A DNA stretch of 64,000 nucleotides from Lota lota (taxonomy: Eukaryota > Chordata > Actinopteri > Gadiformes > Lotidae): the NCBI GenBank assembly GCA_026745465.1, contig JACYXH010000477.1, forward strand, positions 1,566,001-1,630,000, in the 5' to 3' direction. This document shows, piece after piece, positions 40,106 to 61,426 of the stretch; position 1 is the first letter of the stretch, and each line of letters starts with the position of its first letter. Under the pieces are notes generated by a model, which did not search any database, was not told the origin of the DNA, and saw only the letters and a list, made by a program, of their open reading frames with translations. The position numbers and the translations under genes are program-made.

Positions 40106-40548
40106 TTAGCAGCGCACTGTGGGAGAAGCTGGCAGAAGTCGAGAGAGCTCTCGATATCACGCACAGATCGGCTGTGGAGGACGGATCGCACCAAGTCGGC
40201 TATCTATACACCTTTAGGTGCAAACATTTGGACTGGTGTGATTGCGTTTTTTTTTTCGTAAGTGTGTTTTTTCCCCGAGGCAAAGAGTGTAATCCGAGAA
40301 CCTATTTCGTTTCGGCCCATATCCGTTTGAGTAGGCCAACAACGAATACGATGGCGGTTTCCTGCAAGAGACCATCTCAAATCTCAACTTAAGTTTGAGT
40401 TCCGTTAAGTGGATACAAAGATCGTGAAGAATAGGAATTAAGCTGTCATTGTTGCACGTCTTCAAGGCGGTCGCTACACGCGCGACCAAAGCTTGACGCA
40501 AAGGGAATTTCTCTGCGAATCGAATCGTTGTCACATCGGATCGGAACC

Positions 40549-44924
<4,376 letters not shown>

Positions 44925-45690
44925 GAGGTAACGTTGCAGACCTACTACAAGGATAACAGGGATGCTTTTGTCTCTCTCTCACTAGAGTCACAAGTCATTC
45001 TCTAAAAGCTTCGTTCAACTAGAGGCTGAGGACAATTTCCCAGGTTTTGTTGCTAAAACTGGGTGGAAACAATTTGAGAACCAATCAAAAGTCTTTAAGG
45101 TGTCAATAATAATGTGGTGGTGACATGCAGAAGTTGTGTGTGCTTGTAAACACTTTCACACAAACATGCATTTCTTGTCCTGGGTTAAACATTTTTTTTT
45201 CTGTGGAAATCCTTCATTTCACCAATCTTGTGGACACATTTGATTCACACATTTGTGTGAACATTTCAACTGAAACAAATAATGTAACGTTGCTCAGGAC
45301 ATCCTTATTTAATGTTTTAAAAAGCTCTCTCCCTGTCAAGTGATGATTCACTATACCTCCAGTTTGTTTCACTACGGAGGAGCATGGGGAGAGAGCATCC
45401 GTTCCGGTAAAGCGTAATTTCCTGTAAAATGTAAGGGGTGTAGGTATGTTAGTGGCCGTTCTCGCTGCCGTTCAAACAACTTGCAGTTAGAAATCCCCAG
45501 ACATTTGGTAGGCGGTATCGCGAGGCAACTCTCTCACTTACTCACTCCCTCACTCACTCACAAAAAAAACATACACTCTGGGGTTTCATAGTCAAGCAGA
45601 AAATGACTAGCGTAAATAGTTGGTATTGGAATCCTGGGAGAAGCCCAAGTTTTGGTATGATATGAGATAGCTGTTAACTCTCTTTTGTTA

Positions 45691-45850
45691 TTTAGCAGAT
45701 GCTTTTATCCAAAGCGACTTACATTGAATTAATTTTAGATACAGTCAGTAAGGCTCAGGTCCCTCCTCAAGGAGGCCTACGGGTAGATGGGTGACATTGG
45801 GGTTTGATCCCAGAACCTTTTGTCTCACCACAAAACCATCCTGCCCCCCA
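45691..45850 (-). mobile_element. SINE-like repeat (teleost conserved-tail family)
   Basis: GCAGATGCTTTTATCCAAAG followed by CGACTTACA is the reverse of the widespread teleost tail. The B-box-like TTTGATCCCAGAACC lies about 100 bp further on. Confidence 0.65.
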
Positions 45851-46241
45851 AATTTGCCAGTTGCTCTACAACTGATGGATACTTTACTAAAAACATATGT
45901 TTATGGAATGGCCCTTCTTGGCTTTGGTGGGAGGATCTCCAAAGGTGTGAGGTATAGCCAGATGTTCTGTGGATAACCTCAAACCCACGTGTGGGCTGAA
46001 TCGGACAAGCTCTTGCTAAATTTAATTACATTCTTTCTCATTTCAGTATGAGTAGCATATTTTTCCACATATTGGAAAACCACCTCCATAAACTTGGTGA
46101 GAACCTTTTCTCAAACTCAAGCAAATAATGTACTTTTTTTACTGGATTTCTTCATGGTGCTAAACCAGACAAACATGATGGCGACCATGCTGCCTTTTCT
46201 GAGGCTCTTCCTTGGCTTGAGAGGCATTGTGGACTGGGAGG

Positions 46242-46272
46242 GGTGGGGGGGGGGGGGGGTGGGGGGGGGGGA
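46242..46272. repeat. Poly-G run with single T interruption
   Basis: Thirty bases, nearly all G. Confidence 0.9.
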
Positions 46273-46379
46273 GAAGTCATTAGTTGAATTTCTGGGTTGC
46301 GCTCCAGGTGGTTCATGTTAGACACTAACGAGGACTTTTACTTTGTGAACCAGGGAAGTTCCAACTCTGCTTGAAATGT

Positions 46380-46570
46380 TTTCGTTTTTATAACAGTATT
46401 AATTGATTCGGTGCTGTTCATTCACATGGGTTAGCTATGCTAATTAGTTACATTGAGTGCTGCAAGACACATTGCTGAACAAAGCCATTTAGCAGAGTCA
46501 GTGCAATTCAGCCTCTTGCACAAATCGACGGAATGTTGTGGATTAAATCATCCCGAGTCGCACGTAAACA
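46380..46570. promoter_or_regulatory. Candidate conserved non-coding element downstream of the LMO1 stop
   Basis: Unique sequence with TATTAATTGATTCGG, GCTATGCTAATTAGTTAC and TGGATTAAATCATCC. This is a texture of clustered homeodomain sites unlike the surrounding repeats. Confidence 0.3.
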
Positions 46571-46769
46571 CACACAAGCATGTTGGTACAGAATTCAAGG
46601 ATGCATCATCAGTGAGATTCTCCACTGGTTCCAACCGCTAACACCACCTACAGCAGGTGAAACGGCACCCCCAGGAGCATAGATGCTGAGACATATGGTG
46701 TTCCCACGGGAGTGTAAAACTCAATACCTCTAGGCTTGAAAACAAGGCCTCTATACAGAAGCGATGTGG

Positions 46770-46985
46770 GCTTGTGGCTCATTGGCTCAACCCACTATCT
46801 GCTAACCATGTAGGCAGTACCCTTTGTAGAGACCTGGGTACAATCCTTACTTGTGGTCCCTCTCTTCTTCATCTTGCTCTCTCTCTGTCTCTCTCAATCT
46901 CTCCAAAAAAAGAGCTATGTGATACCTCTTACTTATGTTACCTTTTGTCATGCTCAAAATGCGTTAACATGTTGTAGGATAGGAC
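46770..46985 (+). mobile_element. Diverged tRNA-derived SINE
   Basis: Same order as the SINE at 3211: GTGGCTCATTGGCTC, a degraded B box (GACCTGGGTACAATCC), then a CTCTCTCT-rich body. More diverged than the 3211 copy. Confidence 0.5.
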
Positions 46986-47190
46986 TACAACAAAGAAGTA
47001 AATTCGGCATTCATTGAATCTATAGTTTGGATTGTCATGATGTTATAACATCGAATGCACATGGATCAAGTTTTTCGATAGCTTTATCCAATCTATAATG
47101 CTCTAAAACAGAAAAGCCAACATGTTCTAATACACAACATTCAACACAACATTTGATTGTTGCTATTTCATGATTAAAGTATTCGTTATC

Positions 47191-47345
47191 CAGGGGGCAG
47201 GATCGTCTATAGTGCGAGGGTGTTTGACTTCCAGCCCAAAGGTTCTGGGTTGATCCCCAAAGTCTGCAGGCTACAATTAGCATCCTTGACTAAGATGCCT
47301 AACCCCTACCTGCTCCTGAATTACATATGTATCTGAATTCACTGT
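47191..47345 (+). mobile_element. tRNA-derived SINE, second family
   Basis: GTTTGACTTCCAGCCCAAAG, GGTTCTGGGTTGATCCCC (B-box-like), GTCTGCAGGCTAC, then GACTAAGATGCCTAACCCC. Best preserved of the three copies in the window. Confidence 0.65.
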
Positions 47346-48006
47346 TTATGAACCTTTATCAAAATTGTATGTACATACAATTTACATATTACAGGTCTTT
47401 GGACAATAGTAAATGGTAATAAGCTGTCGGTCTACGAATCAACTACTTGTTTCCACATGTTGCGACATTAAATACAATGTGGATACAAGATCCACAACCT
47501 GCATACAAGGTAAAAGGTTCAAGCAGTACTGCAGAAATGGAAGGCCCTAGAACACAATATGGTCACTGGTGTGTCTCTAAAGATGAACAGATATGGGGGT
47601 GGGGAGTGGGGGGGGGGGGGGTGCTTTAGCCTCTAAAAGGGCATTTCTGCTAATTGCAAACACGCATGCACACGAACGCGCACACCCATACACATATACA
47701 CACACAAAGACAAAAGGTTGTGCTTGTTAGCAAGGTAGCGGGCTTGAAAGCTGCAAAGAGAGTGGTCTCTTGCAAATGGTGGATAATTGTGTTTGTGTTT
47801 TGAATTTCATGTACCGTATTACACTCAATATAATACTATGTATATCATAAACCACAATAGTGGCATTAGGGGAGAAAATCTGAAATTATTAGCAATATCA
47901 AATGTTCGATTATTCCATTGTTAGAATTGTAGTATGCCTCTATTACACTCGTATTACTCTTCTAAGAAAAACCACGTGTCTGAGTCATCTTTTTTTCTCT
48001 CTACAG

Positions 48007-48670
48007 TTTTGCATCTAGAGATGCAATTGTCTTTCTTGGGGATGATATTGTATCGGTTGCTGCGATGAAGAAAAAGGCTGTGACCTCAACAGGACACCAC
48101 AGACGGACTCCCTCAACACAACACAGGTTAAGTTCTGCGGTTGGCTGGTGGTACTGCTGCTGATTCTACTGGTGGTTCTACTGTCCATTCTACTGCTGAT
48201 TCTGGACACATTGGACTACAGGCAGACATTCTAAAGTAATCCCGGGGAACCCTGTGTTTGTCTCCATGTGATCTCATACTGGTGATCTCATACCAGTGTT
48301 GGGCACTTCACTGTGGGGGTGAACTTGGTTCAAAATGGTGTAATTTCTGCCGACATGGACCTTGAAGGAATCGATTCATTTATTTACTAAAGGGGAGCAC
48401 TGGAGAAGCTGGTTCTTTTGGCAGTGGCTCTACCTTTTTGTAATATATTATTAACAAGCTCAATGTCAACCACATTTGAAATGCAAACAATATAATCATT
48501 GTTTTAAATGTTCCACAGCGGTGGTCGTTTGGTCAGGTTTATGCTATAAATAAGTTGAATGTTATTACCAATATAATTTTGGTCAATTATTTCATCGCCT
48601 AATCTTGTTTTTCTGTAACAATGAGCAAAAATGCAGACCGCAAGTGCAATAAAAAGAAAATGTGTACTTT
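48007..48670 (+). other. Likely last (3' UTR) exon of LMO1
   Basis: It begins after a strong acceptor and ends shortly after AATAAA (48648-48653). It carries no long frame that continues the LMO1 protein. Assignment to LMO1 is inferred from strand, splice signals and the absence of another gene. Confidence 0.45.
48648..48653 (+). terminator. Likely LMO1 poly(A) signal
   Basis: AATAAA about 600 bp upstream of the RIC3 start codon, followed by a GT/T-rich stretch. Confidence 0.5.
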
Positions 48671-49250
48671 TGATCTCATTCTAATATGTGGAGCCTCAAA
48701 CAACCTATTGAAAGCATTTACATATTTTTTTACTCCAAAACTTGATCTACATATTTAACTGAAAAGTGTACTTAAACACTGAATCCATTTCATGTTTACC
48801 TTCCTTTCTGTTACACAATTTAATCAACTGGATGTATACATTTTAAGTAATGTACTGATTAATTTTGAACAATGTATTCAGCAATAGGGATCATATGTAA
48901 TCATTACCTCTGTGTTGGGTACTAGGACTAGGGTCATATGGATACTGGACCAACCATTAAACACCAACAAAAAAAACACCAAGATTCAGGCTAGTGTGAA
49001 ATATCCATTGGTGGTGGCTGGTTGGAGTGCCTGTCGGTGTTAGGGCAAGAACCATTTATGTACTCCATATAACGAAATTGTAGCGACATCCAGTGGTAGA
49101 ATGTAGTTACTCCAACGGTTTCCATGTCACAACCGTCAGTTGACTACGGAAGTACATTCAAGGAGGAGACACAACATCGGAGTAGGCATATCTTTGACGA
49201 TTCATTATCACGTTCCATTGTTGTTGTAGAGCACGTAGTTGAAAGTCAAA

Positions 49251-49645
49251 ATGTCGATGTCGACATTTCAAAAAGTGACTCTTGCATCATGTCTGGTGCT
49301 TTGCGTCGCTTTGCTGCTTCCTAAAATGCTATTGTCAAGGGGAAAGAAGGATGCTGATCGACCCGAAGGTATGCTTTCTATGATCCTACGATCTCGCTTT
49401 ATTGAAGCTGGGACATTTTAAACGTATTATTGAACGGTAAAATTAATTTCCACATGTAGGGGATTTTTTTTAAACATTTGATAAATGCGATGATAAAAGC
49501 TGTTACAACGTCGGTGTCACCTGCTTCTTGTCGTTACAGTTTCTTCCCTGGTGGGGGAGCACTACTGATCTTTTAGATTCTAAATATTATATATATAGAT
49601 ATATATTTATATATATCTATATATATATATAGATATATATATATA

Positions 49646-49686
<41 letters not shown>

Positions 49687-50281
49687 TACAATTTCGATTA
49701 TTATGGTACCGAATTAACAGAAGCAGGCTTATGTTAATTTAGAGTGAACTTTTTAAACAATTTCAATTAAAAAAAATCTGTTGTAATCCTAACCATAATC
49801 CCAACCCTTTACCCCAACCCCCCTCCAAAAATGTCAAACCAGGCCATTTCCCGCCCATGACGCCTCGCAAGGTGGCTGCTGATGTGAAGGCCCAGAGGCC
49901 GACTGGGGCTGCTCAGTTCTCCAGGGCTCACAACACAGAGGCCATTGCCAGGGCAAAGGGGTCCGGCACGGGGCCGGGCACGGGGGGCAAGTCCAACCTA
50001 GCTGGCCAGATCATACCCATCTACGGCTTCGGAATCCTGCTTTATATCCTCTACATCCTCTTCAAGGTGAACACCAGAAAAACACACATACACCAAGCCA
50101 CCAAAAGGGGGTAATCTTCCAGTATAGGGTTACCTTCAAGCGGTCAACGCAGGAGGAGCGTCCTGCAAAGTGTTAGATGCTAGCTGTCTGCTACGCCCAG
50201 GGTAACAGCGCTAGGTTGGACTTCAATGTTAAACTCCATAGGAATCCTGTTTTGACTGCTTAAAGCTGACCCTTACTTACT

Positions 50282-50315
<34 letters not shown>

Positions 50316-51293
50316 TACCAGCTGAGGTGGGTTGCAAATCAGTAGCTTGCCATTGGTAGACCATGTTGGTGTCTGAAATTACTTGCCACACAAAAAAAAA
50401 ACCACAATCAGCCACAGCTACGCTTTTGTCCAAATTGGTAATGGAGACAGAACACCACCGTTGAAGGTTTATGAATTTGGTTCATTTTAATAACTTACAA
50501 GAACTGTTTGTTTGTGTGGCACAGATCACATCAAAGGGAAGCAGCACGCCGACAGAGAGCAGATTCCCTCCAATAAAATCTGAGAACACCAAGAGAAAGA
50601 TCAGTGAGTATCACGCCAATAGGAACATGTTGGATTGATGCAGAAAGTCAGAGAGGGCAAGATTTTGAAACAAAACAACCCAAAAATCATCCCATACCTC
50701 TCTGCTCCCTCCCTCTCTTGATTTCTCTGCCATTGAGAAGTATTGCACGCACACAACTTTGATTGACAGGCTAAATGATTCCCCCAACCACTGACGGGAG
50801 AGATGCCTTAATTGATTAGAAATGAGCCCCGAGCGGACTATACTTTTAATTGTCTCATACAGAGGCAGGCACAGTCAACTTGAAAACAGATATTAACACA
50901 GCACATTTTACTCACTAATAGCTCATGGATGGTTAAGCCAATTCTAACAAATTACATTAACATAATACATCTTACATCACCTTTAATGAAACGGTAAAAC
51001 CAACTAAATTACTAGGTTGGTATAATTCTTAAAAAAGAAACGTGAGTCAGCTTTGACTAAATAGCTACACACGTGTGTATTGCAATACTTACATTTCAAA
51101 ATGATCCCTCTTGGTAAGTATATGTCAAGAACAACAACGGACTAGAATTATGCTGGTCCCTAAACAGTACAAGCAGTGGAAAAATAATACCAACATCCTC
51201 ATGTTAACATTTCAACACATTTCCTTCCCTTTGAAATGTATCTCTGGAGGTCTTGAGATCAACTGCTTGAAGATATCCTCTTAATCTCTCTGG

Positions 51294-51344
<51 letters not shown>

Positions 51345-53811
51345 TGTGTTTGTGTGTCTCCAGCCGACTTTGAGCTGGCTCAGCTGCAAGAGAGGCTGAG
51401 GGAGACAGAGCAGGTGATGGAGAACATTGTGTCGGATGTCAATCTTGGTCCACACAGGTGACCCTCCCAGATCTATCTCATTGACTTCACACCTTAACTC
51501 TAAAGCTTTGCTCCTACGCGTTCAAGTGTATATATATATAATGTATATATAGGGCTTTTCATTTCCCTGAAAATATCCCAGCCCAAGTTTGTTGAGAAAA
51601 TAGGTGAACTAAACTTGGATTGGGATATTTTTTTGGGCACTACCTTGGAACACAATGGCCCTTATGCAAGAATTACAGATTTGTGCTTAAATTGTGCGTA
51701 CGAGCGTTTTAAGAGCACTTCTCCCATTCCCCCAAATATTTTAATTTTAATTTTCTCTTAAGGTATGCAGAAAATCGAAAAGTAGTCTAGACTTGTTGTA
51801 TTAGTCACAGACGGTTGGACAAAGAAAAACAACAACGTTGTTTGACCAAAACCTACTATTCCGTAGCTTTGACTAATGATTACGTTTTAAAGAACATTAA
51901 ATTAAACAAATACACTTGTATAATGATGACTATGCTAATAATATATCCTACAGTTTCGCAGATGGATTTCAGAGTGGATTTGATATAATTGTATAATGCT
52001 ATATCCATTATACAACAATAATAATAATCAAAATAGTATTGATAAGAATAAGCATAATAATAAGTCCTACTTTTGTTGCTAACATAACTGGGATCAGGGC
52101 ATCGGTCAGAATGCAAACAGGTGTCATGTTCTATCAAGGCTTCTTTATTTAAGTTTGTGGCAATACAGCACTTAGTTGTAGACTGATATTTCAATGATCT
52201 GTGTGGATTTATCGGAGGTGTGAACACACTAAACGCATTTAAATAAAATAGTCCTTCGGCGTGCGGCACTAAACTGTCCTGCCTATAGCCTACTGTTCAG
52301 AACAACATTAATATTAAACATGACATGATTCATGTTTGTGGTTTGTAGTATTACTATCAACACCTCAAACTACATGGACACATGGATCACTTTCTTTGCC
52401 AAGCCGCCTTTTGGAATCTATTTTCAAAGAAACCCTATATTTTCAGTCACTGCAGCCTCCAGCGGACACCGCATTGACAACATGTAATTTTTTCAGACTC
52501 CTTTACCTTAGCAGGTGCTCTGGAGGGAAATGCCACTACTGACGCTGCTTGTTTTCTCTATCGATTTTCGAAAGGAGGACTGACCCAGCAATTGTTTATC
52601 TTAGCCAGGTGCCTTTTTAATGAATGGTGCTTCTGCAGAAATGGGGCAGAACGCATATAGCCTTATATAGCCTTTTTGTGAGCGTAAATTATACTTATTC
52701 ACATTCTCTGGAGGGATTCATCATGTTTACACACCATTTTAGACAATTTCATGTTCTTACGAGCGTTTGCTGAATCTGAGGTGGCACACTCATACAAGTT
52801 GTACTATGTACGCACAAAAGTATGATGAAGTTAGGAGAAAAAACTCAAAATTGCATGAGGCTTAATGGTATGTTGTGGTTGGTTTTGAGAGCTCTGCGTG
52901 TGCTTGATCCTCCTTCTCCTGACAGGGTGAAGGGGGTGAGTGCTGACCAAGAGGAGAGCCTCCTGCTTCAGCTGAGAGAGATCACCAGGGCCATGCAGGA
53001 GGGCCATCTGGTGGCTCCACAGAAGACAGACCATACCCACCACTGCGAAGGTAGAGCAACTCCTATCAGGAAACCTGACCTCGTCCTTATGAAACCAAAG
53101 TTCTACATACAAGTGTAAATGATATGCCATATTTCTAGACACTTAACCCATCCAGTGTGCTTTGCTTTAAATGAGTATGTTTTCACCTCAATCTACCCTA
53201 TATTTGACAATATGGGATTACCTACAGGCTAATGGTGTTCTTATTATCATACCATATTAGATGCATTGTATAGATGATCACAATCAGTTTTATGGATTTT
53301 CAAATGAAAATGACATAGCATTGAAAAGTGACTCAGCCTTCTGTTTGCGGTTGTTTAATCAGATGATCCAAAGGACTATGGACAGAGCTGTCCGTACCAC
53401 CATGAGCATGTATCCCACAGCAGCCCACATGCAGAGTACGAGGCTGAGAAGAAGGAGCCTGGAGGCAGCCTGGAGGGTGGAGCTGACCCTGTGGAGAGCA
53501 ACATCTCCATGGACGTCAAAGACAAAGCAGAGGCTGACGACACCAACACACTGAACACAGATGATGGGATACAAGAGGTTTTCCCAGCAGCAGAAGAAGC
53601 AACAGTGGATGTGTTCAAGCCGCAGGGCCGAGAAGGTGGGAAGGATCCGGAGGTTCCTCAGGAGGAGGATCTACACAGGCCTCTACAGGAACTAGAGCTT
53701 GAAACGGAGAAGACGGAGGACATCCAGTGCCCAGCAGATACGCCTACAGGAGGCACCGTCCATGTCAGACGGAGGAACAGAAGAAGGAAAGGCAAGAAGG
53801 ATTCGCACTGA
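49251..53811 (+). CDS. ric3: RIC3, acetylcholine receptor chaperone
   Basis: ER membrane chaperone that promotes folding and assembly of nicotinic acetylcholine and 5-HT3 receptors. Exons 49251-49368, 49843-50066, 50525-50603, 51364-51457, 52926-53050 and 53363-53811 join in phase to 362 aa (human 369). An N-terminal hydrophobic segment (about 9-28) is followed by a proline-rich luminal part (HFPPMTPRK at 41-49). A second membrane span is at about 96-113 (IIPIYGFGILLYILYILF). A coiled coil is at about 143-165 (FELAQLQERLRETEQVMENI), with a second helix at about 178-196. The tail is acidic and ends in a basic RRRNRRRKGKKDSH-like stretch. The first ATG opens the hydrophobic segment; a second lies two codons on. 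Tail-to-tail with PSMA1. Confidence 0.96.
49588..49684. repeat. (TA)n tract with palindromic TATAGATATA / TATCTATA blocks
   Basis: About 95 bp of TA repeats with alternating GATATA and TCTATA interruptions, giving near-perfect self-complementarity. In RIC3 intron 1. Confidence 0.9.
50281..50313. repeat. Poly-G run
   Basis: About 32 consecutive G residues in RIC3 intron 2. Confidence 0.9.
50750..50890. promoter_or_regulatory. Candidate conserved element in RIC3 intron 3
   Basis: TTTGATTGACAGGC is a good PBX/MEIS-type site, followed by CTTAATTGATTAGAAATGAG and TTTTAATTGTCTCATAC. The sequence is unique and could regulate RIC3 or neighbouring LMO1. Confidence 0.35.
51296..51358. repeat. (GT)n microsatellite
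   Basis: About 60 bp of GT ending five bases before the RIC3 exon at 51364, so it replaces much of the usual pyrimidine tract of that acceptor. Confidence 0.95.
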
Positions 53812-55345
53812 CAATCCTTGTGAGCTAGGACATCTGATCTTGCTTCTATAACTTAAATCTTGAAACCAACTTCTGAAGACTGTGGCATAGAAGGTGTCAT
53901 CTGCAACTAGTGCTTTCAGCATACAGCAAGGGAGATGTTTTAGTGTTTATTCCTTGTTGTCCAAGGCATTTCTTGTAATGATCAGGGCCACCTAATTCAC
54001 TGTCTGTTCCATCGTCTCTTATCACTACCATGTCCTGAATCATTGTCAACACTCTCAAAACTGTATGTACATTTGCAATGGTTAGTCAGGTTGTTAGTGG
54101 AGTGCAATACTATAAATATATTTCTCCAAAATGCTGTAACTCACTCATAAGGTTACCAAAATGCAGTATTCCTTTTGCCAAGGCATAAACCGAAATAATC
54201 AAAGTCCTATATCATCAATATGGAAGTCTACACTGGAATTATGTTACTTACCTTTAAATTATGTATTTATATTATTAATTTGATCTCTATTGATATCAAA
54301 GTTGATGCCATCATCACAATGGTCCAACTACAAACCACAAGTAATGTTGGCCTATCACAGTGCACACTACCATATGAAGATAAATATAGCAAAGTTATGT
54401 AAATGAGGAGATGGGCATTTGTACATTTCCTCATACAGCTCTATTTGCCTGGGGGTGAACATCTACCATCATGTAGAAAATAATATCTAGAGATGGAAAC
54501 CATTCCAAACACACTATCTGGAAGAAGTTGGGACACATTGCCACCGAGGCATAGACCATGTTCAGTGTATTCATACAGCAAAGATCCACACAATGACCTG
54601 TAAAAATAAATTTCACAGTAAACCTATCAAGCTTGAAAAGCAATGGCTGATTTTGATCCCCCGATTTGTGCAATAGTAGAGAATGTGCAAAATTACTGAT
54701 AAAACACTGTACATGCCAGAAAGCACAAAATTATGCTGGTGAAATTAGTTTGTATTTTGAGATTACATACCTACAGAACAATATGTACATTTGTAGCCGA
54801 GGAATGGTAACATTTTAGGAGACTGCAGGCGTGTACTGAAATCACATGGAGCTTTAAGAAAATACTAATGGAATTTATTGCATAACCCCATTATTTCACA
54901 TCACTATCTGGATTCCACATTTTTCTAAGGTTTATTTTTTATCGTTGCACAGAACACCCTTTTGACTTCTAGCAGTTTTAATTCTAGGTGTAGAGCATGA
55001 GGAACGTTTAAAAACAAATAGCATCTATGATTCATTTATCACAAGAAATATTTGCAGTAACGCAGCTACTAATTGGCAATTATTGTGACCTCATACCTAT
55101 TTCATACCTATTTCTGCAGATTTTACCTTTCAGTTACTATACAGCTGTACTTTTGAGTAAAATAAACCTGCATTGGCGTCCAATTGAATATAAATAAAAA
55201 AACATACATACAATGTGTTCTCATGGCACTACCAGGATTCTTGGTTTCCCTGGAAAATGCTAGAAATCATTTGTTTGGAGTTTACTTGTCATTACCTAGA
55301 ATTTCTTTAAATAACACAAAGAACACAAAAACACAATACAGAAAG
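53812..55345. other. RIC3 3' UTR and RIC3-PSMA1 tail-to-tail spacer
   Basis: AT-rich unique sequence with AATAAA on the + strand at 54605-54610 and 55161-55166, either of which could end RIC3. No exon seen. Confidence 0.5.
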
Positions 55346-55355
55346 TTTATTTATT
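55346..55355 (-). terminator. PSMA1 poly(A) signals (two overlapping)
   Basis: Two overlapping AATAAA motifs on the minus strand, about 210 bases after the PSMA1 stop. Confidence 0.7.
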
Positions 55356-55566
55356 GTAGAATGGTACATACCCTTAAAAAAGCTACATAGCCAGATGTTA
55401 TCAGAGACCGTTTGATTGACATGAATATGTGGCACAGTACAACAGAATGCATCCAATCCGGAGAACTAACTGAGTGCAGCTAGAATTTCAGGGCGGGGCT
55501 TTGACTCCTCCCCACAGTTTAACAAAAGCTAGATAATTGGTTGACTTGTGGTTGAAGGGGGCAGCT

Positions 55567-60199
<4,633 letters not shown>

Positions 60200-61219
60200 G
60201 GCTGCAGTTTACACAGACGCTGCTAACCTAGCTCTGATTGACTTAGTTTCCTTGACTCTGGCAGTAAAAGAAATAGAGCTCCGATGTCAAAGCACCGATC
60301 GCGCATTTACCATCCTTTACATTGATTGAATCCTACATAGATCGATATCATGATTGATCAAAATAACTCTTATGGGGTTTGTCCTAAAAAAAGTATTTAT
60401 TTAAACCATTTGGAATAAATATGTAACATTATAGGAAAGACCCATAAAACAGTACGACTTATAAGAATGTATCCAGTAGTTATATGTCATATACCTATTG
60501 GATGACATACATTCATTTTAAATACCAGTATATTTGACCCAATGTTCGGTACCTAGCTGGGGTTAATTTTCCATTTCACTCTGCTAGAACTATTCCGATC
60601 AGACACAACAGTTAGAAATACTCGATATAAAATTATTACAATAAAAAATTCCATGTGATTTAAGTTTGATATGATGGTATTGATAATAAACCAATCGTTG
60701 GAAATTCACAATCTGATAGATTGTGTATGCTTTTTTTATATGACCACAGGCGTGTAAATTGTTCACACTTAAACAGTTTTCTACAGTTTACCGGTGACTA
60801 CTAGGTGGCAGCAGTTTACCAATGACCAACTAACTGTACAGATGTTCACATGCACTTTTATCACCTCCATGGAAACTATTTTCGAGTAGATGTATGTGTT
60901 TAATATTATTTACTGGCAACTCGTCTCTAAATAATTAAATCTGAATGTTATGAATATCTCCCATAAAATTACGTTATGTGTACCGCAGCCGTAGGCAGCA
61001 GGGACGACATTTGAAAAAAAAAAAAAAAATCCGGCCAAAAGGGGCCTTTTATTTTACCCTCTCTTTTCCATATTAATATAAATAAAGAATAACAATAAAG
61101 ACTTCCAGGGCCAGGGCCATTTGAAGTGTTACAGCTAAATCAATGCACACAGTGTGTGGTGCTGATCCAATATATTCATACATAATTCAACATACAAATT
61201 GACAAATACAACTTTTTAT
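60200..61219. other. PSMA1 upstream region and intergenic spacer
   Basis: PSMA1 promoter and 5' UTR at the low end, then AT-rich sequence with a poly-A run near 61013-61029. No gene identified. Confidence 0.5.
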
Positions 61220-61426
61220 TTAAAACTCCTTTTCACCAGCCTGTTGCCGGATTTTGATGTCAGGTTGATCTGGTCCAAGTTCTTTGACTTGTAATTTCTT
61301 CACCAAAGTTTCCCTCTCAAATGGATTTTGGGGAAAAGATCTTACTGAATTCAGGGGCGGCTGATATCCTGTGGCTTGAGTACCCACGATCATCATTGTC
61401 AATGTCATAGCGTCAGGTGTCCCCAT
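61220..61426 (-). CDS. Small ORF with promoter-like upstream sequence, unknown protein (68 aa)
   Basis: I do not recognise the protein. The 68-codon frame starts at 61426, reads MGTPDAMTLTMMIVGTQATG at its start and has a charged second half (FERETLVKKLQVKELGPDQP). Two inverted CCAAT-type motifs lie 59 and 102 bases upstream (AGCCAATCAG at 61494-61485, AGCCAATTGG at 61537-61528), as in a TATA-less promoter. An AATAAA overlaps the stop codon, which would leave an almost absent 3' UTR. It could be a short single-exon gene, the last exon of a larger gene, or a retrocopy fragment. Confidence 0.3.
   Translation of the reverse strand: MGTPDAMTLTMMIVGTQATGYQPPLNSVRSFPQNPFERETLVKKLQVKELGPDQPDIKIRQQAGEKEF

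Larger units (their letters stand above)
44928..48006 (+). other. Likely 3' UTR intron of LMO1, with repeats
   Basis: It runs from donor gtaacg three bases after the stop codon to acceptor TTTTCTCTCTACAG. It holds SINE-like copies (45691-45850, 46770-46985, 47191-47345), poly-G runs, and a unique homeobox-site-rich stretch at 46380-46570. The intron is inferred from splice signals, the lack of a nearby poly(A) signal and the well-placed AATAAA at 48648. Confidence 0.45.
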
